Shown in pieces: positions 1 to 12,821 of a stretch of DNA of 64,000 nt. The position numbers were made by a program, and so were the translations under genes. The stretch comes from Cyclina sinensis (taxonomy: Eukaryota > Mollusca > Bivalvia > Venerida > Veneridae), in NCBI GenBank assembly GCA_012932295.1, contig JAAONU010000011.1:42534352-42598351 (forward strand), written 5' to 3'. The notes under the pieces are model-generated. The model searched no databases. It saw only the letters and a list, made by a program, of their open reading frames with translations, and was not told the origin of the DNA. Positions within the stretch are counted from its first letter, which is position 1. Every line of letters starts with the position of its first letter.

Positions 1-1035
1 ACCTAATGACCTACTTTCTTTTTATTTAATATATATCTATGAAATTTGGACCATGTGCCAATTTCAGGTGTAGAATTCAATTTTGATATGGGCAGGCCTA
101 GATTTTGACCTAGTGACCTACTTTCTTGTTTTTTGATGTACAGCAATGAAATTTGTACCATTTGCACAGTTTCAAATGTAGAATTGAACTGTGATGTTAG
201 ATGACCTAATTTTTTACTAAATGACCTACCTTTCTGTTTTTTTGATGTACATCTATGAAATTTGGACCATGTGCACAGTTTCAGATGTAGATATGAACTT
301 TGATATGAGCAGGCCTAGATTATGACCTAGTGACATACTTTCTTGTTTTTTGATGTACAGCTATGAAATTTGGACCATGTGCACAGTTTCAGATGTAGAA
401 TTGAACTTTGATATGAGCTGGCCTAGATTTTGACCTAATGACCTATTTTCTTGTTTTTTGATGTACAGCAATGAAATTTGGACCATTCGCACAGTATCAG
501 TTGTGGAATTGAACTTTGATATGAGCTGGCCTAGATTTTGACCTAATGACCTACTTTTTTGTTATTTGATATATAGCTATGAAATTTGGACCATATGCAC
601 AGTTTCAGATGTAGAATTGAACTTTGATATGAGCAGGCCTAGATTTTGACCTAGTGACCTACTTTCTTGTATTTTGATGTACAGCAATGAAATTTGGACC
701 ATTTGCACAGTTTCAGATGTAGAATTGAACTGTGATGTTAGATGACCTAAATTTTTACTTAATGACCTACCTTTCTGTTTTTTGATACACAGATATGAAA
801 TTTGGACCATGTGCACAGTTTCAGATGTAGATATGAACTTTGATATGAGCTGGCCTAGATTTTGACCTAATGACCTACTTTCTTGTTTTTAGATATATAG
901 CTATAAAATATGTACCATTTGCACAGTTTCAGGTGTCGAATTGGAACTACCGATATAAGATAACATTAATTTTGACCTAGTGACCTACATTTTTGCTACT
1001 TTTTGTTTGAAGTACAGCTTTGAAATTTGGACCAT
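1..1035. repeat. 108-bp tandem satellite, about 10 copies
   Basis: The motif GACCTACTTTCTTGTTTTTT recurs at about 8, 117, 224, 331, 439, 547, 655, 764, 871 and 980, a spacing of 107-109 bp. Each unit also carries ATGAAATTTGGACCATGTGC and a GATATGAGC-AGGCCTAGATTTTGACC segment. Copies near 150-256 share variants with copies near 695-800 (GAACTGTGATGTTAGATGACC), so a five-unit block of about 540 bp appears to have been duplicated. The array probably continues to the left of the window. No gene is seen in it; the short open frames are by-products of the repeat. Confidence 0.92.
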
Positions 1036-1780
1036 GTATATATAGTAAAAATTTAAAAATATATTTTGCATGAAGTATGGTGTAGTGACCAACTTTTTTT
1101 CAAATTCTTGTAATAAACACTAGCTTTCTCCGCTTTCAGACAAATAACAGTATGTCCTGAGGTGGGGCCAATGGCCCCCTTGTTTTATCATAATCTTGCT
1201 AGATTGTTAAGGTTAAAAATGCTTCTGAACAATTACCATTATCTGATCAATTTTTTCTCATAAAAAGCACTGATTCTTCAAATTCTAAATTTGATTGTAT
1301 GACATTTTAGCATTTTTTATTGAAGTAACAAGATGATGTATAAAGCATATATGATTTAACCAGTTATGTGATAAGAAAAGCAAATTATGATGCTGTCAAA
1401 ACGCCTGTTTTTGATAGCTTTATTTCTTAATGTAGATTGAAAATGCTTACAGTTATTAAGAATCAATAAAGGTAATGACAATCTTTTACACTTGATTGTT
1501 ACTGTTGGCACAGTAGAAAAAAAAATTGAAAAGGAAAATGGCTGATGATGTTGACATGTTTGCACCTCTCTAGATTTATGAAAATAAGATTATCTAAGTT
1601 ATGACAAACATGCTGTCAGCCTGACTGAAGAAAGTTGTCTTTTTCATTCTGTTCAAGGTGACAGTTCATATTTTATTCATGCGGTTCGTGTTGGACATAA
1701 TGAACTCATCATAGTACACTTGCTGTGTGAAATTAAGGTCATTTATGATTGGTAACTGTTGGGGAAAATCACTCAGTGAG
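1036..1780. other. No gene recognised
   Basis: AT-rich sequence after the end of the satellite. There is no convincing coding exon, RNA gene or repeat array. Confidence 0.5.
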
Positions 1781-2400
1781 CATTTTATTAATCCCCTTCC
1801 GCAAACATGGAGGGGATTATAGGAATGGCCTCCGTCTGTCCGTCTGTCCATCCGTCCTTAACACTTTCGTGTCCGCTCCATAACTTTTAAACTGCTAAAA
1901 ATTTTTTGAAATAACTTGGCACAAGTGATCACCATTATGAGACGATGTGCAGAGCGCAATTATTTGGTTGCTACCCCCAAGGTCAAAGTCACACTTAAAG
2001 GTCAAGTGTTAAAAGTCTACATTTCGTGTCTGCTCCATAACTTCTAAACCGCTGAAAATTTTTTGAAATAACTTGGCACAAGTGATGACCATTATGAGAC
2101 GATGTGCAGAGCGCAATAATTGTTTTGCTACCCACAAGATCAAGGTCACAGTTAAAGGTTAAATATCCACATTTCACGTCTGTTCTATAACTTACTAACT
2201 TGACTTAAGAAAAGTTTTTTAATTACTTTGCACTAATGATCACCACTATGACACGATGTGCAGAACCCAACATCCAGGTTGCTACCCACAAGGTCAAGGT
2301 TAAATGTTCTCCATAACTTTTTGACTATATGGAAGATTTTAAATAACTTGGCACAAATAATTACTATCATGAGACTATGTGCTTATAATATGCATGGCAC
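1781..2400. repeat. Dispersed repeat with internal ~158-bp units
   Basis: Begins near TTAATCCCCTTCCGCAAACA and a CCGTCTGTCCGTCTGTCC run, then about four diverged copies of a unit containing CTCCATAACTTTTAAACTGC, TTTTTTGAAATAACTTGGCA and ATTATGAGACGATGTGCAGA, each followed by AAGGTCAAAGTCA-type sequence. The first two copies start near 1870 and 2028. This style of repeat is frequent in bivalve genomes (established knowledge, from memory). Short open frames within it are not coding. Confidence 0.7.
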
Positions 2401-3129
2401 AACATCAAGGTCATGGTTGGTTAAAGGTGAAGAATAACACATTCATGTTTGCTGCGGTAGGGGATTTAGCTATCCTTCAGGCTGCCTTGTTAGCTTTTTT
2501 TACAGGCATTTCTCTGTCTGTACATAAACTAATAGAAAAAATAAATTTGCTGTGTCCTTTGTTCTTGTATTGCTGTGCTTGTTATATTGTTTGGTAACCA
2601 GGCTTGGTCTTGGAGTTCAGCCCTTTAAATTTCAAGTTTAAAACTACCACTTCATGCCTGTCCATCTGTGTAAAATTAATTTTGAAATAACTTTTCACAA
2701 AATTGGTATTCACATGTTAGTGTTATCATGTCAGAGCCATCTGTCTCTCTTGACTCTGTAACCCTGTTTGGATTTTCATATTACCTTCAATAAATGTTCA
2801 TTAATTACATTGAAACAAGTCACAAATAAGATACGGATTTCTAAAGTCAAGGTCAAGGTCAGAAATCATTGTCCAAATAATATAGATTACTGCTAGGCTT
2901 TATCTTCTTGTCAGCTCTTACACTTAGGTATATTAAAGATTTTGAAATAACTTAGAGCAGTTGTTCATTAGAAAGAGGCAATTTGTTGCAGACTGTCTGT
3001 CTGTCTCTGCCTGCTTAAATGTCTGTTTTATTGTACTTTAAATTACAAAGAATACTGCCTGTGTATACATGTATGTTCCTGTTTGCTTTGTAACTCATTA
3101 GTCCATGACATGATTTTGAAATAAATTGG
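2401..3129. other. No gene recognised; repeat remnants
   Basis: Scattered decayed pieces of the preceding repeat (GTCTGTCTGTCTCTGCCTGC near 2995; TTTTGAAATAACTT-like pieces). An open frame at 2379-2597 overlaps the repeat and has no supporting splice context. Confidence 0.45.
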
Positions 3130-3401
3130 CACAATGTTCACCACCTTGAGGCAGTTGTGGCAAACATTTAACCCATACTTTTGATCTGTCTATCTGTCTG
3201 TTTGTCTTTTGTTCATGCTGCTTTCCTATATGTCCATGTCCAGAATTGTCATTTCACTTAAACCAGTGCTTCAAATGAATCACTTTCCACACAACACTCT
3301 TCAGGGGCATTTGTCACTTACAGTTACAGCTCATGTTATACATAATACTGTAGTTAAATGTATAATATAACATGCATGTTATCAAGTGTTTTTTCTTTCA
3401 G

Positions 3402-3511
3402 GTTCAGTTAGTTCATTCACAGTTATATCAGTCCTGGTTTACTGTGCCATACAAAATGCCATAGAAGTAAACAGATGGGTGCAAAGGCGAGAAAAAAGAA
3501 AACAGCAATAA
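3402..3511 (+). CDS. Terminal exon of an unidentified membrane protein, copy 1
   Basis: A pyrimidine-rich acceptor (TTTTTTCTTTCAG) ends at 3401. The exon supplies two bases that complete a split codon, then 35 codons and TAA. The peptide runs SVSSFTVISVLVYCAIQNAI, then EVNRWVQRREKRKQQ: one hydrophobic helix followed by a strongly basic tail. The last five residues KRKQQ match the K-x-K-x-x dilysine pattern that COPI uses to return membrane proteins to the ER (known motif; the role here is inferred). I do not recognise the family. Upstream exons must lie left of the window, since none is visible. An AATAAA at 4279-4284 could serve polyadenylation. The same exon, coding identical residues, recurs at 11556-11665, which supports it being real and selected. 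It is not in any longer open frame and was found from its splice acceptor and duplication. Confidence 0.6.
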
Positions 3512-5169
3512 CGATATAGGATTCTTTTAAATTTGTGATTGATGAAGAATACTAAAGGAATGTCACCTGGCATCCATATAATGACATGATACGGAGATTA
3601 AGTTTTCTAGTTGTCTTGATTTGTGATATGTTTGAGCCATGTTTATGCAGTTTGAATAGAATCATTGTACAGTTATAGGTTGTTTATGACTTATTAATGA
3701 ATTTAATTTTGATTCTTGGTGTCAGTCTTCATAATTTGAAATGGTGACATTACAAGATTCACACACAGTGGCCACTACTATAATACGTTGTCTAGTCTTG
3801 TCCCACTTAACAGTTACTCTGACCACAGAAAGTCTTTTGAAACTTACTACACACTACATAAAAGGGTGTTGTAAATGTTGTTGTTATGCAAAACAAGTGG
3901 CCTTATGTTAAAGGATAATATCACCAGAGACGTATAATCTATGTTTGTTTTATCACATAGATTGAAAAGTTATAGTGATTTAGATTTTTGAAAAATGGCA
4001 GTATAATACTACTAACATTTCTCAATGTGAAGGTCATACAGCTATTATATAGAAATGTTTGAAGTGGTGTAGATAACTTTCTGGCCTAGCCTTAAGGCTT
4101 TGGAGATATTAAATCTGGGCTGGTAATATATCCATACATATGTATATACGAGTATCAGTCACAGAACCAAATAATATATCAGATGGCTATAGTTTCACTC
4201 AGAACTTACTTTATGTCTGTTCCTGTGGATTTGTATATTTATGGGTATTTAGATATAAGACAGACGAAGAATGAATTTAATAAAGGTAAGAGTGACAGAT
4301 AGTTTTGGCAGACTGTCTGTCCCACTTAAATTTTGAAACCATTTTCAGAGACTGTTATTAGACCTGTGCCTCACGTATGTATGGAGAAGTATGACTCTTA
4401 GTAACTCCCTCATTGCCACATGGTTTTACAGCCTTTTGTCTATCTGATAGCATTAACAGCATTGCATGTCATGATAAGGTTTCATTGAATTGTAAATTAA
4501 ATTTTGTATTGTTTTTACATAGACTTGTATTAAGTAACATGACAATTTGTATTTCAATTTCTTCCCATCGACAGATGACACGTTTCAGAATTATGGGCCC
4601 ATGCAATGTGGCAGAATTCATCATGTCAGCAACATTTTCTGTTATCATTTGGTGAATTTGAGTAAAGTAGGTGTGCGACGGGATTCATAATGTCGGCCTT
4701 ATTACTTATTACTAAGTGAATTAGGTATTTACAGTCAAAAAATGGTCTAATTAGATAAACAGTCTTAATAGTGCACCTCATTTGTAGACTTTAAATGTAT
4801 GTATCAATCAAGTAAGCCAGATGAGTAAATTCCTTAGGATTGTTGACTTCGTATATCTTTGAATTTTTCCCCATTCACCCCTCGATATATAACTTGGCTG
4901 ATAGCTACTCTGAGGCACATTTTCAAATTACCTGTTGGTTGACATGATGGTTGAACAGCTTAAGTAAATAAACATGTTATGCTATGGGTAAGGTCTACGC
5001 AATATGTATCTGTCATTCCAAATAAAAGAAAAAAATATACATATGGAGCAAACTTAAAGTAACTTTTTGGGAAAGTGAATGCATCAGGTAATAAAAGTAA
5101 CCAAGTTTAAGTAAAACCTATTGATCACACCCAAATACAATCATTAATATAAATCCTTATGTGAACACG
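3512..5169. other. 3' flank / possible 3' UTR of copy 1
   Basis: Matches 11666-12960 in the second unit at clearly lower identity than the exon. It holds only short, non-conserved open frames, so I read it as untranslated or intergenic. AATAAA occurs at 4279-4284 and at the aligned place in unit 2 (12394-12399). Confidence 0.5.
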
Positions 5170-6330
5170 TTAGCAAGTGTAGTGCTCATTGGAGAGACAT
5201 TTCTCTGTAACTGATTTATTTCCACATTTATAGTCCTTACTTTATCTATGTTTCCCTATGATTAATTTATTTTGTAAAAACATTTATAGTGAGGAAACCT
5301 TACACTGTAATTCATTTAATTCTCATAAATGTTCATAGTGCTCATTGGAGAGATGTTTCCCTATAAACGTCTGTAGTTCGCAGTGAGCACTTACTGCTTT
5401 ATTACCTGTAAACGTCTATAGTTCCAAGGGTACAGGTGTTTCTCCGTTAATGATTTATTTCTGTAATTGATATTATTCCTATAATCGTTTGTAGTCCTCA
5501 GTGTACAGACGTTTCTCAGTTATTGATTTATTTCCTGTAAACATATGTAGTGTACAGCGGAGAGAGTTTCCCTGTAATTGATATAATTCCTATAATCGTT
5601 TGTAGTTCTCAGTGTACAGACGTTTCTCAGTTATTGACTTATTACCCATAAACGTCTGTAGTCCCCAGTGTACAGATGCTTTCCCTGTAATTGATTTTTC
5701 CTGTAAACATCTGGAGTGTGCAGTGGAGATTGTTTCCCTCTTATTAATATATTTCCTGTAAACATCGGGTTCCTCACTAGTCAGTGTACAGACGTTTTTC
5801 AGTGAATAATTTATTTCCTGTAAACGTCTTTAGTCAATGTACTCAATATACACACGTTTCTCTGTAATTGATTTATTTCTTGTTAACGTCTTTAGTCCTC
5901 AGTATACAGACGTTTTTGTCTAAATTGATTTATTTCCTGTGAAGGTCTATAGTCAATGTAAGACGTATGTCTGTTATTGATTTATTTTCAGTAAATGTTT
6001 GTAGCCCTCAATGTACACACGTTTCTCTGTAATTGATTTATTTCATTTTTACGTCTTTAGTCCTCAGTTTACAGACATTTCTTTTGTTGACTTATTTACT
6101 GTAAACGTCTATAGTCCACAGTGTGGAGACGTTTCCCTGTCATAGATGTATTTCCTGTTAACATCTTTAGTGCACGGTGGAGAGACGCCGTCCTATGATT
6201 ATTTATTTATTTCCTTTAAACGTCTGTAGCCGTCAGTGTACCTATGTTTCTTTGTTATTGATTTATTTCCTGTAAACGTCTATAGTGCTTAGTGGAAAAC
6301 TGATATATTTCCTGTAAAAGTCTATCAGTG
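5170..6330. repeat. Imperfect ~55-62-bp tandem array
   Basis: About 18-20 diverged copies of a unit containing TTGATTTATTTCCTGTAAAC, GTCTATAGTCCTCAGTGTAC and AGACGTTTCTC. Copies vary in length and sequence. The array is absent from the matching place in duplication unit 2. A single copy of the same motif stands alone at about 31440-31500. Confidence 0.88.
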
Positions 6331-8049
6331 AAGTTGTTACACAGCAAGCCTGTAGAGTTCATGAAGTCAGATCACCGATGATGTACTATAATGCATTTCC
6401 GGCACATTCTAACAAGCTCTTTTCCGTGATTTCTAGAGATAAAGTCACAAAAAGAACAAGCGATAACGCCTCTTTCTGTAAGGAGTTATATATCTTATAC
6501 AAACGAGTTGTGTCATTGACCTTGTCAATAATAAGACATTCTGTTTGGTATTTTTGTGACACAAACTGTTCTTAAACTTTCTCGCCTATACGGAAGTATT
6601 TAGTTGACTGAGGGCTTGATGACTTCTGTTAGATTTTTGTTTATGTGGCTGTAAAAGGAAAGTTGGATCATTGTTAAGTAGGGCTGTTCACGCTGCGATA
6701 ACAGATAAACACTTAGGAATTAAATTGATGATTGAAGAAATGAAATATTTCGATATATGGCGCAAATTTGAACATATTTACTGCAACAGTTTTTCTCAGC
6801 CCCTGCTTGCAAGCAATAATTTACAGAAGATAGATATTGCAAGCAATAGTGTTTTTGGTTAGAATTCATTCTGGAATGGTAATGTCACTGAATGAGAATA
6901 TGGCTTGGCCAAATGACTCTGCTACCGTTTCTAGTACATTCATTCTTGTTTTGTGTAGAATTAGGAACGAACTTCAATCAGAGTGAAAAAAACCTGATTA
7001 ATATTTCACAATTTAGCTTATGAAGAACTTTTGTTAGAAAAAAGTCATGACAAACATGTTATGTCCCTTTAGGTTCATACGTGCCATATGGTAATGTTCG
7101 TTTTTTTGTTTTCTTTTATTGAAAATTTATAATAATTATTAGAGTTAGCTAAAATGAAATATATACGAAAAGACAAAGTGGTTCAGGTTACTATACAGGT
7201 TGAACTTTTGTAGATGAGGCCATAGAGAAGCACACTGCAATTAACTTCAAATAATAACATTGGTGGATTGGCTCACGGCATGTTGAGGATGGTGGTTAAG
7301 AAACGCTCTAATGAGCTCTTTCATAATTCAAGTAAGTATAATCAACGGAAAATTCTTTATATTTTTGCTTTATGCTCCCTTAAATACATGGATAATTAAA
7401 CGACCAAATAATTAGCAATTGAAATGACCATAAATAAACATGTAGATATTTGTAATACATTTACATGTACTTGATATCCTTGTGTTTTTGCAAGCGTCAA
7501 TGTACCACTGAGCTGCAAAAACAATTACATTTTAAGGATAGGTTTAGTGTTAGAAGCTTGACATAGAAGTCATTTTTTAGGTTTTAGATCTTTAGGTTGT
7601 GTCTACATAGATAAAGAAGTTTGTCATGAAGGCAGTTTGTGTAGTTTAGTTAACTGATTTAAAGCCCTTTTAGATGCTGCTTATAACCATTAACGAAGAA
7701 AAATGTAAATGGGAAGTTTGTCCGGTCTGTGTTTGTACTTAATATTGACTTTTTAGCACAATTCATTACCTCTATAATAGTCTCTCTTGTATTGCGGACA
7801 AGTTCTAAATACAGAAGAATAAACTAGACACTCAACATTGTTAGCCTATAAGTGACATATATCTTTTCAAAGAAGGTTTTGTGTTGATATTGACTAATGT
7901 ATATTTAGTACTGAAAATGTCACATTCATTATAAAGAATATTGACGTTCCCGATAAAACCATCATATTCTATATGTGGTGCATTAAAGCCATATTATCAT
8001 AATTAAGATATCAGCTGTTTTGTTTAACCGTCTTAAAGACAAAAGTGGG
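6331..8049. other. Duplicated non-coding block, no gene recognised
   Basis: Aligns with about 15310-16550 of unit 2. The open frame 6378-6575 and its counterpart 15310-15594 start alike (NAFPA, SVISRDK) but then differ by frame-changing insertions and deletions, as expected of non-coding sequence. Confidence 0.5.
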
Positions 8050-8400
8050 ATATACTTTTTATGCCTCCGAAGGATGGCATATGTTTGTTGCACTGTCCGT
8101 CTGTTATTCCGTCCGTCCGTCCCATCTTCTGTGCACAACTCATACAATTATCATTTGATTTTCACAAAACGTTCACACAATGATCATTATGAAATGCCAT
8201 AGTGGTTATACTCCGGCTTTCGCGATTCGAGTATTTTTTGGCATAGTTTTTGCCTTTTATCAAATTTTACTTAATATTACTTCTGTGCAAAACTACAATT
8301 CTTATATGATGTTCACCAAATTTTCATAGCATGATCAAGTGCCACAGTGCATAAAGTGATAATGTTTATAATGAAAACTGTATAACGGTAATTCACGACC
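8050..8400. repeat. Dispersed repeat (CCTCCGAAGGATGGCATATG type), unit 1 copy
   Basis: Contains TATGCCTCCGAAGGATGGCA, a CCGTCCGTCCGTCCC run, then CATACAATTATCATTTGATT and a second diverged subunit near 8280. The equivalent block in unit 2 (16555-17000) has an extra subunit. It resembles repeats common in bivalve genomes. Confidence 0.65.
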
Positions 8401-9629
8401 AATAACATCACAGTCATGTTACATTACTTTCACATACAATTTACGTAAAACTGTGTATTAATATAGACACTTATTACATACTTTATATGCCACTTGTGCT
8501 TCGTTTTATTTTTATATATATCTATGTTGACTTGGATTCACAGAGATGTGCTTATATGAGAGACAAACATACTTGCATAAAAGTTTACATTTTGAGAAAG
8601 ATAAGCACTAATTTGAAACCAGTGTATGAATATACATTTTGTATATATTTTTGCATATATTCACATACTGAAATACACAAATTATGAAGCAGAATCCGGG
8701 ACGGGAAGAAAATAACAAAAAAATCTACAACTAACATTTTTACATGTAGTGATATTTTTTTAAAATCATTTTATACAGGTACAAACCAATTCCATTTCTG
8801 GACACATAGATCGGCCTTCCAACATGCGAAACTAGTTTGTAATCATTTATTAAATCGTTTAAAGGTTTAGCACATATTAATTCGTATATTGGTGACATAC
8901 TAACATACAATTATTTGTGTGTTTCTATCTATTTCTATAATGTTCTAAATGCTTCTTATATGCCTCCAATACATAATGATCTTTTAAAATATGTGCTTCT
9001 TCAATAGAGCCAAATTACCGTCTGCAGTGCAATTTTCCTGCTAAGGAAAAGTGAAAAAAAGAGAAAAAAATGAAACCTTGCATATAGAGAAACATTTGTA
9101 CCATCCTTTACTTGCTCTACCCCGAAGTCACATCATAAATCTTCATGCATTCACAGTATACCTGATACATTTTCCTTAAGTTTACAAAATAATTGTGTCG
9201 GTCAGGATAGTACAATATACACATAATAATGACTTCAACTGGTGAAATTTGAAATTTAAACAGTAGCAAGAGTAAAGGTTCAAGGTGTTTGTAAACTGTG
9301 AAGATAGCATATTGAATACGACAGACGTATTGCACACATCTGAGAGAAGTTCTCAGAATAAAGCAAGTAAATATGCTTCTGTTCATATTCGAAATTAACA
9401 GAAATGAAAAGTACCTAAGCAATTTATTATCCTATTGGAATATCACACATATAAATCTTAACATACATAGTCAAGACAAATGAATTACAGCTAAAGAGCC
9501 AGACACAGAAAGATGTTAGAAAGTAAGTAAATAAGTTTGTATGAGCCTTATGACGTTCCGTCTCAATAGGGTTGGTAACAGTGACAGTTTGAAAGATTTA
9601 CCTTATATAGCCGGGAAACTTGTGCGTTT
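8401..9629. other. No gene recognised (duplicated block)
   Basis: Aligns with about 17660-18890 of unit 2. The minus-strand open frame 9117-9422 is not maintained in unit 2. Confidence 0.45.
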
Positions 9630-9850
9630 GCTCGGTGTCCGAAATGTTCCATCTTCGAATACCAGAGTATGAAACGTGTCCTTGGGGTAAGGCACTAAAT
9701 CTGCATGTGCCTTAGCCTTATCAGCTGTAAGTGGGTACATTAATGAAAATTACTGGCTTCCCACTCAGTTTGTGTGTTCTGTCATAATTGATGTCTCGAG
9801 AAAGATGTTACTAACTCATGTCGCAACCGAGGTAAATACAGTATCAAAAT
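9630..9850 (+). repeat. SINE-like fragment, unit 1 copy
   Basis: Contains a degenerate RNA polymerase III B-box-like TTCGAATACC followed by ACGTGTCCTTGGGGTAAGGC, a motif shared by many invertebrate and fish SINEs. The copy in unit 2 (18945-19145) is diverged to the same degree as its surroundings, so it predates the duplication. The tRNA-like head is too decayed to fold. Confidence 0.35.
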
Positions 9851-10588
9851 TAAAAAAAGAAATATCGTACAAAAATCAAAGTACCTGCATATATTTGATG
9901 AATTGACATCATCTGATCACTTTGATGAACACGTGGTTAATAAGATTCTTGCACTGCATTTAACATTTGAAGTAAATTTTGAAGTAGCATTTGGAACATT
10001 TAAAACCTTTCTCTGTCTGATTCTAATTAATAAGCTCAAAGCCTGACGTCAAGAGAAAGTTTGTCTTTACCTTCAAGAAAGGAAAGGTTGTATTAAACTT
10101 CCTTCCTATATACCCTAAGGACTTGAAAGACATCAATAGCATTGAAAAATTAAAAGCTACCTAAAAGGATAGTGTAGTGTGATATTGTAATTAAACGATT
10201 ATACAAAGCAATTCCAACTGAATGAATGGCTCAAAGTTTCTTTACATAATACTATTTTAAGATCTTTATTTACAATTTATTGTCTGAAAATACTTAACAA
10301 GATTGCATGTAGGTGCATATTGGGAAGAGTGAACTTTTTATTCATTGCACCAGGAAAAGCCTGGTAGAAGACAATAACAATAGGCAAAAATAAAAATAAA
10401 TAAATAGATAAATATAACATGGTTCAGTTTTTAGAATCAACTATAGTAACAAAGAACACTAACAACACACTGTGACATAATAAATTTTATGATATATTTG
10501 TGTCTCAGTACTTGTAGTTTCCATATTATCATTGTCTTTCAAATTAACACTGTGTATCATGCAAGGTCTTTACGGCATTCATACAAAT

Positions 10589-10820
10589 AATCAAATTCCC
10601 AGTGTGATTCCAACCCGCACCGAACGGCACCAACCGCCTGGCAATGCAAAGTATGAACGCCTTAGACCAATAAGTCATCGCAACAACCCCCATAAAAGGT
10701 TGTGCAAATAACCGGGATATAAGTGTCCATCTCACACCACACCAGTGACGGGTGTTAAATGTATGACAACACTGACTGTATGTACAGGGAGACTTTTTAC
10801 GGCCACCTCACGGCACAAAT
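10589..10820. mobile_element. 232-bp insertion present only in duplication unit 1
   Basis: Unit 1 reads GGCATTCATACAAAT, insert, GTTGCAAGACAATAAT. Unit 2 has the uninterrupted site GGCATTCATACAAATGTTGC at 20010-20030. The insert ends in ACAAAT, matching the 6 bp before it, so a short target-site duplication is likely. On the minus strand it carries GCGGGTTGGAATCACACTGG, like a diverged pol III B box, but I cannot assign a class. The insertion happened after the segmental duplication. Confidence 0.7.
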
Positions 10821-11555
10821 GTTGCAAGACAATAATGTACTAGTATCTTGTTGTTGTTGATTAAATTTGACAGTTCGTACCTTAATTTTTATTTACAAAT
10901 GATCAGGGTTACTTCTTGGTGCCTTACCAACTTCAGCTACATTGGACTTTTTAAAGACCAGTGCAGGGATTTATAATTTTTGGAAAAGAAATGGCCTACC
11001 AAAATGACCAGAAAGATCAATAAGAACCCTGCTATGTGCCAAGAATGAGAAGTTGTTTTTGCACATAGGACTAAATCATTGGCTGCTTTGCTGTATTTCT
11101 TGTTGTCATTCAGCTTTTTAATGTATTTTTTGTTTGCTAGTTGATATATATTTCTCAATAGTTGATTAAGATATGTAAAAAATAAAAGAAATACTTGTTT
11201 CAGTGTTTGTGTCTTTCATAACCTGACGCTTTGAAATTTCAGGGAAGATCCCTTCATATTAATTTTCTCATCATTTCTTCACTGCATGGTATTATTTGAG
11301 GCAATTGTGAAAAACTTTAAACTCATATGTCTGTCTGTCAGTTGGTCTGTCTCTCTGTAATTTGTTCGTGCAGTTTACCTGTATGTCCATGTCCAGATTT
11401 GTCATTTCACTTAAACCACTGCTTCAAATAAATCACTCTGCACATTACACTCTTCGGGGGGCATTTGTCACTTACAGTTACAGCTCATGTTATACATAAT
11501 ACTGTAGTTAAATGTATAATATAACATGCATGTTATCAAGTGTTTTTTCTTTCAG

Positions 11556-11665
11556 GCTCAGTTAGTTCATTCACAGTTATATCAGTCCTGGTTTACTGTG
11601 CCATACAAAATGCCATAGAAGTAAACAGATGGGTGCAAAGGCGAGAAAAAAGAAAACAGCAATAA
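11556..11665 (+). CDS. Terminal exon of an unidentified membrane protein, copy 2
   Basis: This is the duplicate of the exon at 3402-3511, preceded by the same acceptor (TTTTTTCTTTCAG, ending at 11555). The 110 bases differ from copy 1 at a single position, the second exon base (T in copy 1, C here). Because that base is the third position of a split NGY codon, the change is synonymous whatever the first base is. Both copies therefore encode the same residues, including one hydrophobic segment and the C-terminal KRKQQ dilysine-like tail. The copy may serve as an alternative last exon with a different 3' UTR, or be an unused duplicate. No upstream exons accompany it in the duplicated block. Family unknown. 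Confidence 0.5.
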
Positions 11666-12821
11666 TGATATTTGATTCTTTTAAACTTGTGATTGATGAA
11701 AAATACTAAAGGAATGTCATCTAGCATCCATATAATGACAAGATGCGGATATTAAGTTTTATACTTGTCTTGATTTGTGATGTGTTTGAGCCATGTTCGT
11801 GCAGTTTGAATAGAATCAGTGTACAGTAATATGTTGTTTATGGCTTATCAATGAGTTTAATTTTGATTCTTGGTGTCAGTCTTCATAAGGTGAAGTGGTG
11901 ACATTACAAGTTTCACACACAATGGCCAATACTCACAAAACTACAAAGGGTGTTGTAAATGTCGTGTTTAACAGAAAAATTGTGACCATATAAAGGTTAA
12001 TATCACCAGAGACATAAATTACGCGTAATCTTTGTCTGTTTCATCAATTAATTGAAAAGTTTAAGTGATTGAGATTTTTGAAAAATGGCAATATAATACT
12101 GCCAACACTTGATAATCAACGTGAAGGTCATACCGCTAGTATATGGAAGTATACAAAAGTGTTTGAAATAGTGTAGATAAACTTCTGGCCTAGCTTTAAG
12201 GCTCAGGTGATATTAAATCTAGGCTGGTAATATATTCATCTATACCATAATCAATCATAGAACTAAATAATATATATCAGATGGCTATAGTATCACTCAG
12301 AATTCACTATATGTATGACATTTTGGATTTTTATATTTTACAAACAGTTGAAACAGAGAATTTAGATATATAGTACATACGAAGAATGGATTTAATAAAA
12401 ATAACGGACTGCATGTTTTGCCGGACTGTCTAGCAAACTTAAATTTCCAATCCATTATCCAGAGACTGTTAACAGACCTATGCCTCATGTATGTATTGAG
12501 GAGCAGGACTCTTAGTAACCACCTCATTGCTACATAGTTTTACAGCATTTGGTCTATTAGATAGTATTTGAAACATTGCATGGCATGGCAGGATTTCATG
12601 GAATTGCAAAAAAATTTTTTTATTGTTTTACATAGAATTGTATCTTCACTTGTCTTTCATTTTCTTCCCATCAACTGATGCCACGTTTTAGGATTCCGGG
12701 CCAATCCGAAGTGACAAAATTTATCATGTCAGCAATATTTTCTTTTATTTATTATTGTTGAATAAGGCATTTTCGTAAAGTTTGTGTGTGGCGGGATTCA
12801 CCATGTCGGCCATATTACTTG

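Larger units (their letters stand above)
3130..11285. repeat. Segmental duplication, unit 1
   Basis: This 8.2-kb block is followed directly by a diverged copy in the same orientation. Landmarks pair up in order: 3240-3520 with 11385-11670, 3530-4800 with 11690-12960, 6335-6600 with 15330-15600, 7200-7800 with 15690-16290, 8030-8200 with 16520-16700, 8390-8720 with 17660-17980, 9540-9850 with 18850-19140, 10300-10390 with 19660-19740 and 10840-11280 with 20040-20475. Identity looks near-perfect around the terminal exon and lower elsewhere. The boundaries are estimated by eye. Size differences between units come from insertions described separately. Confidence 0.85.
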
